In this document: one piece after another, positions 5,875 to 9,810 of the stretch
Layout: each line of letters begins with the position of its first letter
How positions within the stretch are numbered: position 1 is the stretch's first letter
Origin: DATFAS01 sp035254305
GTDB lineage: Bacteria > Bacillota > Bacilli > Aneurinibacillales > RAOX-1
DNA length: 9,810 nucleotides
Direction: 5' to 3'
Assembly: GCA_035254305.1 (NCBI GenBank)
Contig: DATFAS010000153.1
Span: forward strand, 1-9,810
The notes under the pieces: model-generated
What the model was told of the DNA's origin: nothing
Seen by the model: the letters and a program-made list of their open reading frames with translations, nothing else
Databases searched by the model: none
Position numbers and translations under genes: made by a program

Positions 5875-7563
5875 ATGAAAATTAGGATGAAGTTAATCAT
5901 TGGAATGGGGATTCTAATGATCATCATGATGGGATCACTTGTTGTTTCCTATTCTTCTAGTACGAAAATGCAAGCTTCGTATGAAGAGATTATTAAAAAT
6001 AACGAAAATATTCGATACGATATTAAGGCCATACAGTTTCGTTTAGCAGGTATTTCAAATGATGAAAGAGGATTTTTATTAACCGGAGATCGTAATTTTC
6101 CTCAGGAAATGAAAGACAAAAAAGCGGATGTTAGTAAGTACATAAGTGCAATCAAACAATTAGAAATGAATGATGATGATAAAAAGATGTTGGATGCAAT
6201 CGAAGGTAATTATAATGTTTTTTTGAAAACATCCAATCAAGTGATAGACCAATATCTGCAGGGGAATAGAAATGAAGCGAATCAGATCCATTTTACAGAG
6301 GAAAGGACTGCACGCAAGTCACTTGACCCACTAGTTGATAAATTTCTAACTCAGAAAGAAAAGGATTTGGAGCTTGATTTAGATAAGCTTACCCAAAATT
6401 TAACTAAAAATCATATTTTAATCATTTCCATGGGTGTGCTATTTATTTTCTTAAGCCTTCTTACCGGAATCACCTTAATTGGAGTCATTGTTAAACCGAT
6501 CCGTAGGGTAAGCAATCAATTGAAAGAAATTGCTGAAGGAGAAGGAGATCTTACACAGCAGATTGAGGTAAGGTCGAAGGATGAGGTGGGAGAATTAGCT
6601 ACTTCATTCAACCAAATGGTTTGCAACCTTCGTTCCTTAATTCAACAGGTGAAATTAGCATCTAACCACGTGGCTGCATCATCTGACGAATTGAATGCCA
6701 GTGCAGAACAAAGCAGTAAGGCAACTGAACAAATAACAATTGCAATTCAAGAAATTGCCCTAGGAGCAGATCATCAAGTATCCCTTGCAATTGAAACCAA
6801 CAACGTTGTTACTAAGATAGCAAAAGGAATGGAACGAGTTAATCAATCCATACGGGCTGTATCTGATTCCTCTGTTGTAGCCAATAAGAGAGTCGATGTT
6901 GGAACACAAATTGTTTCTCAGACGATTAAGCAGATGAATCGTGTACAAGAGACGTCAGGAGAAACGGCCTTAGTTATTCATGCCTTAGGAAATAAATCAA
7001 AGGAAATTGGTCAAATTGTTGAACTCATTAACGGGATAGCCAATCAAACCAACCTGTTAGCCCTCAATGCTGCCATTGAAGCAGCACGAGCAGGGGAGCA
7101 CGGTAAGGGATTTGCTGTTGTAGCTGATGAAGTAAGGAAATTAGCTGAAGAATCCCGTAAAGCAACAGAGGAAATAGCTAAATTGATCCGAACGATTCAG
7201 GATGAATCCCAAAAAGCGGTTGATTCTATGAATCAAGGAACAGCCGTTGTGCAGGAGGGGATTCAACGGGTTCATCAAACCGGTGATGCCTTTGAAGACA
7301 TTGCAAAAGCCATTACAGATATTTTATCCCAGTCCCAAGAAGGAGCAACGATTGTAGAACAGGTAAATGTAAGTTCTAAGCAAATGGTTCAGCTTGTGGA
7401 ATCGGTGGCAATTATTTCTCAACAGGCTTCAGGAAATACGCAAAATGTTGTAGCTTCAGCAGAAGAACAAAATGCCTCGATCGAAGAAATTACATCCTCT
7501 TCTGAATCCTTAAGCAAAATGGCGGCCGAATTACAATGGTTAATTGGTAAGTTTAAGGTCTAA
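5875..7563 (+). CDS. Membrane methyl-accepting chemotaxis protein
   Basis: This is a complete transmembrane chemoreceptor of 562 residues. Seen in order: membrane helix about 6-26; extracellular sensor about 27-180, mostly helical, with the SNDERGFLLTGD turn (61-72) typical of CHASE3/four-helix-bundle sensors; second membrane helix about 181-204; HAMP about 205-258 (KPIRRVSNQL to NLRSL); then the signalling coiled coil with tip QTNLLALNAAIEAARAGEHG at 391-410. A C-terminal ASAEEQNASIEEI (527-539) is a likely methylation region. There is no CheR-tethering pentapeptide at the C terminus. AGAAGGG lies 12 nt before the ATG, slightly long; an ATG four codons further in is the alternative. The ligand is unknown. 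It is tail-to-tail with the hemerythrin gene. Confidence 0.96.
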   Translation: MKIRMKLIIGMGILMIIMMGSLVVSYSSSTKMQASYEEIIKNNENIRYDIKAIQFRLAGISNDERGFLLTGDRNFPQEMKDKKADVSKYISAIKQLEMNDDDKKMLDAIEGNYNVFLKTSNQVIDQYLQGNRNEANQIHFTEERTARKSLDPLVDKFLTQKEKDLELDLDKLTQNLTKNHILIISMGVLFIFLSLLTGITLIGVIVKPIRRVSNQLKEIAEGEGDLTQQIEVRSKDEVGELATSFNQMVCNLRSLIQQVKLASNHVAASSDELNASAEQSSKATEQITIAIQEIALGADHQVSLAIETNNVVTKIAKGMERVNQSIRAVSDSSVVANKRVDVGTQIVSQTIKQMNRVQETSGETALVIHALGNKSKEIGQIVELINGIANQTNLLALNAAIEAARAGEHGKGFAVVADEVRKLAEESRKATEEIAKLIRTIQDESQKAVDSMNQGTAVVQEGIQRVHQTGDAFEDIAKAITDILSQSQEGATIVEQVNVSSKQMVQLVESVAIISQQASGNTQNVVASAEEQNASIEEITSSSESLSKMAAELQWLIGKFKV

Positions 7564-7587
7564 TGTCAAAAACCAAGCAGCAAAGTG

Positions 7588-7617
7588 AGAAAAAGGTGCT
7601 TATTTCCTAAGCACCTT
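7588..7617 (-). terminator. Intrinsic terminator of the hemerythrin gene, possibly shared
   Basis: AAGGTGCTTA (7593-7602) and TAAGCACCTT (7608-7617) form a perfect 10-bp stem around a 5-nt loop. On the minus strand the stem ends in a run of five Ts (CACCTTTTTCTC), right for the hemerythrin transcript that stops 17 nt upstream. On the plus strand it is followed by A's, so it would stop the chemoreceptor transcript only weakly. Confidence 0.82.
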
Positions 7618-7634
7618 AAAAACAGTTAATGACA

Positions 7635-8129
7635 TTACATCCCACGGGCTTCTAATTTCGTCAATAATTCTACTTTATCTTCAGCTGATAAAGTTCTCTC
7701 GGCAAGCGGGAATAATTTAGTCTCTTCGAGATCGAAATGCTCTGTAAGTACCTGAATGGCACCAAGAATGGATTCAGTAACATAGGAAAGGCGTGTTTGA
7801 TCTCCTGAACGGTATGTATTAAATTCTTCCTGGTATTGTTTTAGCAGGCGTCTTGCTTCTTGGTGCTGTGCTGCGTTATTCATAACCGGAGGTGCATCCA
7901 TACCCAGATACTTGCCAAGTAGTGGAGAAAGTAACTCGTCTTCAGCTTTAGAATGAGGTTCGACCTGCTGAGTGAAGGAATTGACAACGGAATTTAGCTG
8001 GCCAAGAAGTTCAGTATCCTTTTCTAATTGCAGTGCGATCTCACGCATTTCCTCCATCTGTTTGCGTAATGGTACATGCTGATCGACAATAATTTGGATT
8101 CCATCACTATACTTTAATGCTATCGACAT
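7635..8129 (-). CDS. Hemerythrin HHE-domain protein
   Basis: This cytosolic protein of 164 residues should hold a non-heme di-iron centre in a four-helix bundle that binds oxygen or reactive species. Candidate iron ligands appear in family order: H18 (DQHVPL), H59 and E63 (EPHSKAEDELLSPLL), H89 (AQHQEARRLL), and H131 with E135 or E136 (EHFDLEETKLFPLAE). The start ATG at 8129 has GGGAGG 9 nt upstream. Family members act in oxygen sensing or storage and in protection from nitrosative or oxidative stress, and are sometimes called iron-sulfur repair-like. The exact role here is unknown. It is monocistronic and convergent with the chemoreceptor. Confidence 0.88.
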   Translation of the reverse strand: MSIALKYSDGIQIIVDQHVPLRKQMEEMREIALQLEKDTELLGQLNSVVNSFTQQVEPHSKAEDELLSPLLGKYLGMDAPPVMNNAAQHQEARRLLKQYQEEFNTYRSGDQTRLSYVTESILGAIQVLTEHFDLEETKLFPLAERTLSAEDKVELLTKLEARGM

Positions 8130-8273
8130 TGAATTTGCCTCCCTTTTTTTTTACTTTATTCTAAACCTAATCTTTGGATGGGTAAGTGATATAGATTACA
8201 GCAAACCAGCTTTAGGTAATGTTGGAATTCCCTTGAATTGACAGGTTAAATCTGGTAAAGGGCCTTTTAAGAC

Positions 8274-8648
8274 TTATGCTGCGCTGTGACGTCTTCTTCT
8301 ACGGTGCCCTTGCTTTTCTTTTGTCGGTTTCATCCGTTGGTTCCGAATTCTCTTTCGTTGGCTTGTTAATAGTGCGATTAGTCCACTAAATACTAAAGTT
8401 GCTATGATTATAGATAACAACGAAACAAGCTCACTCTCGTTATGGATATACAATTGAAAGTTGAATGGTGGCTCTATGTGTAAATAAGATTTGTAAATGA
8501 AGTTTACAATGATTAATGCTGTTAAATAGATGGTTCCGAGATAGAGATAAGTTGTAAAGAAAATGTTAATAGAACGTATTAATATGTTACGTATTTTCCT
8601 CATTAGCTTACTTTCTCTGACTAGTTGGTTTTCAGATCTCTCTAGCAC
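8274..8648 (-). CDS. Unrecognised small membrane protein with two helices and an arginine-rich tail
   Basis: I do not recognise a family. With the GTG start at 8648 the product is 124 residues, with two hydrophobic helices at about residues 25-50 and 74-95. A loop of about 25 residues between them contains YLHIEPPFNFQLYIHNESE. The C-terminal tail is strongly basic and ends RRRRRHSAA. I chose GTG 8648 because AGGTGA lies 5 nt before it; a GTG three codons upstream (8657) has no such site. An ATG at 8603 is a second alternative giving a 109-residue protein that keeps both helices. By the positive-inside rule the basic tail and N terminus should be cytoplasmic. The gene is followed 145 nt later by the hemerythrin gene on the same strand, with no convincing terminator between them. 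Confidence 0.6.
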   Translation of the reverse strand: MLERSENQLVRESKLMRKIRNILIRSINIFFTTYLYLGTIYLTALIIVNFIYKSYLHIEPPFNFQLYIHNESELVSLLSIIIATLVFSGLIALLTSQRKRIRNQRMKPTKEKQGHRRRRRHSAA

Positions 8649-8856
8649 CAGAATCACCTAATTTCGCTATGTAGTATCTATGATGCAATATTAATCTATT
8701 TTCTTCAACTCCCGCAATATCAACTCTACGACTAATAAATAAAGTGCAATTGTGAAGAAATTGGAATAAGACAAGAGTTTCCTAGATTTCCTTTTAAATG
8801 ATATCTCCTAATACTAAAATAGAAAGAGAGTTTCATTGACTATTGAGGTGAATTAG

Positions 8857-9183
8857 ATGGTTTCTGCAATATTTTTGTTTTTTATAGCAGGGTTAGCTGA
8901 AATTGGTGGAGGGTATTTAATTTGGTTGTGGCTTAGGGAAGGTAAGCCTTCTTGGTTTGGAATGGTAGGAGGGGCGATTCTTATCGTGTACGGAATTATT
9001 CCAACACTCCAACAATTCCCTAGTTTCGGGAAGATTTATGCGGCTTATGGAGGGGTATTTATTTTCCTTTCTGTCTTATGGGGATGGTGGATAGAACGTA
9101 AAACACCCGACTTATACGATTGGATTGGGAGTCTTATTTGCTTAATTGGTGTTTCCGTAATCTTATGGATGCCACGAAATTAG
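8857..9183 (+). CDS. ynfA: YnfA/UPF0060-family small membrane protein
   Basis: This 108-residue protein has four membrane helices (about 4-25, 33-52, 59-78 and 86-105), the standard size and shape of the UPF0060/YnfA family, a relative of small multidrug resistance transporters. Family motifs seen are AGLAEIGGGYLIWLWLREGK (11-30), including the membrane glutamate E15, FGKIYAAYGGVFI (57-69) and W-rich VLWGWWIERKTPD (73-85). The ATG at 8857 has GAGGTG 6 nt upstream. Most members have no proven substrate; drug efflux has been proposed for some. It is followed 141 nt later by the YdcF-like gene on the same strand, and the two could share a transcript. Confidence 0.93.
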   Translation: MVSAIFLFFIAGLAEIGGGYLIWLWLREGKPSWFGMVGGAILIVYGIIPTLQQFPSFGKIYAAYGGVFIFLSVLWGWWIERKTPDLYDWIGSLICLIGVSVILWMPRN

Positions 9184-9324
9184 TTGATTTGTTCCCGATA
9201 ACGGAGATCTATTACATGGTGGTCGATGTTGCTCATTTCTTTCTAATTAAGAATTATGAGTGTCATCAATATGTCGGATGGCAGGCTGTAATTTATATGG
9301 GATGGGAGGAATGATGAAGAACAG

Positions 9325-9810
9325 ATGAACAGGAACGATCTGTATAAAGTATATATACTCGTAGGCTTGTCTGTTGCACTATTCGTTTTGTTTGGTCCAA
9401 ATTTTGGGGTAATCTTTGTTGTTCTATTGATTGCTTTTTGGCTTCTCATTGTTACGTGTCGCCACCTTTACACTTTAACTCAGTGCCGGTTTTACAGGAT
9501 CGTTGATCGACTATTGTCAGTATTAATCAGTGCTTTTCTAGTTATCCTTCTTATGGTCGCATTATTCATTTCCAGTGAGTATCATTCGGATGAGGGAGCA
9601 TTAGAGGAGATGGATTATGTCATCATTTTAGGGGCAGGTCTGAAGGGAGTAGAACCTTCTAAAACTTTGATAGGACGGCTTGATACGGGTCTAAATTATT
9701 TGAGATATCATCCGAACGTACCTGTTATTTTGTCAGGAGGGAGAGGACCAGGAGAAAACACTACGGAAGCTGAGGCAATGGCTAAATATTTAACGAATAG
9801 AGGTATCGAT
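9325..9810 (+). CDS. YdcF/DUF218-family membrane protein, 5' part
   Basis: The 162 codons visible before the right edge start with hydrophobic helices at about 9-24, 28-45 and 63-83. These are followed by the start of a DUF218 (YdcF/SanA) domain: DYVIILGAGL (97-106), a conserved arginine region SKTLIGRLDTGL (112-123), VILSGGRG (134-141) and ENTTEAEAMA (144-153). Proteins of this layout occur in Firmicutes as envelope-associated proteins of unclear activity; SanA-type relatives affect envelope permeability. The ATG at 9325 is the first in frame, but the good GGGAGGA (9304-9310) is 14 nt away. That site better fits ATG 9314 in another frame, which encodes only a few residues (MKNR) before a TGA that overlaps ATG 9325 as ATGA. 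Translational coupling is possible. Confidence 0.88.
   Translation, partial: MNRNDLYKVYILVGLSVALFVLFGPNFGVIFVVLLIAFWLLIVTCRHLYTLTQCRFYRIVDRLLSVLISAFLVILLMVALFISSEYHSDEGALEEMDYVIILGAGLKGVEPSKTLIGRLDTGLNYLRYHPNVPVILSGGRGPGENTTEAEAMAKYLTNRGID

Noticed and set aside
9120..9449. Overlapping short open frames on both strands after ynfA (9120-9314 plus, 9243-9449 minus)
   Set aside because: The first overlaps the end of ynfA in another frame; the second is antisense to the start of the YdcF-like gene. Neither has family motifs.

Overview
The window looks like chromosomal DNA from a motile, low-GC Gram-positive bacterium of the order Bacillales (Bacillaceae or Paenibacillaceae type). Supporting signs are strong purine-rich ribosome binding sites, TTG and GTG starts, sigma-A type promoters, intrinsic terminators with T-runs, AT-rich intergenic DNA and Firmicutes-style chemoreceptors. 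The genus cannot be fixed from the sequence. There is no tRNA, rRNA, CRISPR array or insertion sequence.

Layout. Positions 1-1289 (minus) hold most of a membrane chemoreceptor that runs off the left edge. After a 376-nt AT-rich gap, 1666-2430 (plus) encodes only the cytoplasmic hairpin of a second chemoreceptor, with a degenerate 5' end. Next come two minus-strand genes: a six-helix, four-histidine b-type cytochrome resembling a ferric reductase membrane domain (2535-3173), and a classical short-chain dehydrogenase (3371-4129). The cytochrome promoter carries four TTTCAG-like repeats at an exact 11-bp period, the pattern of an OmpR/PhoB-type operator.

The centre is the most interesting part. 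A 29-codon fragment that looks like the start of a YjbQ/UPF0047 gene (4244-4333) is followed at once by a near-consensus promoter, a ZTP (pfl) riboswitch aptamer, an intrinsic terminator and a BenE-family transporter (4536-5714). This wires a supposed benoate/benzoate-type permease to the folate one-carbon/purine alarmone ZTP, and suggests that the transporter carries a folate- or purine-related compound.

To the right are a full-length membrane chemoreceptor (5875-7563) that matches the first one residue for residue in hairpin register, a convergent hemerythrin-domain protein (7635-8129), an unrecognised two-helix membrane protein with an arginine-rich tail (8274-8648), a YnfA/UPF0060 membrane protein (8857-9183) and the first 162 codons of a YdcF/DUF218 membrane protein (9325 to the right edge).

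Most genes are single transcription units. The connecting themes are taste for small molecules (three chemoreceptors), redox or oxygen chemistry (cytochrome, hemerythrin, dehydrogenase) and riboswitch-controlled uptake or export.
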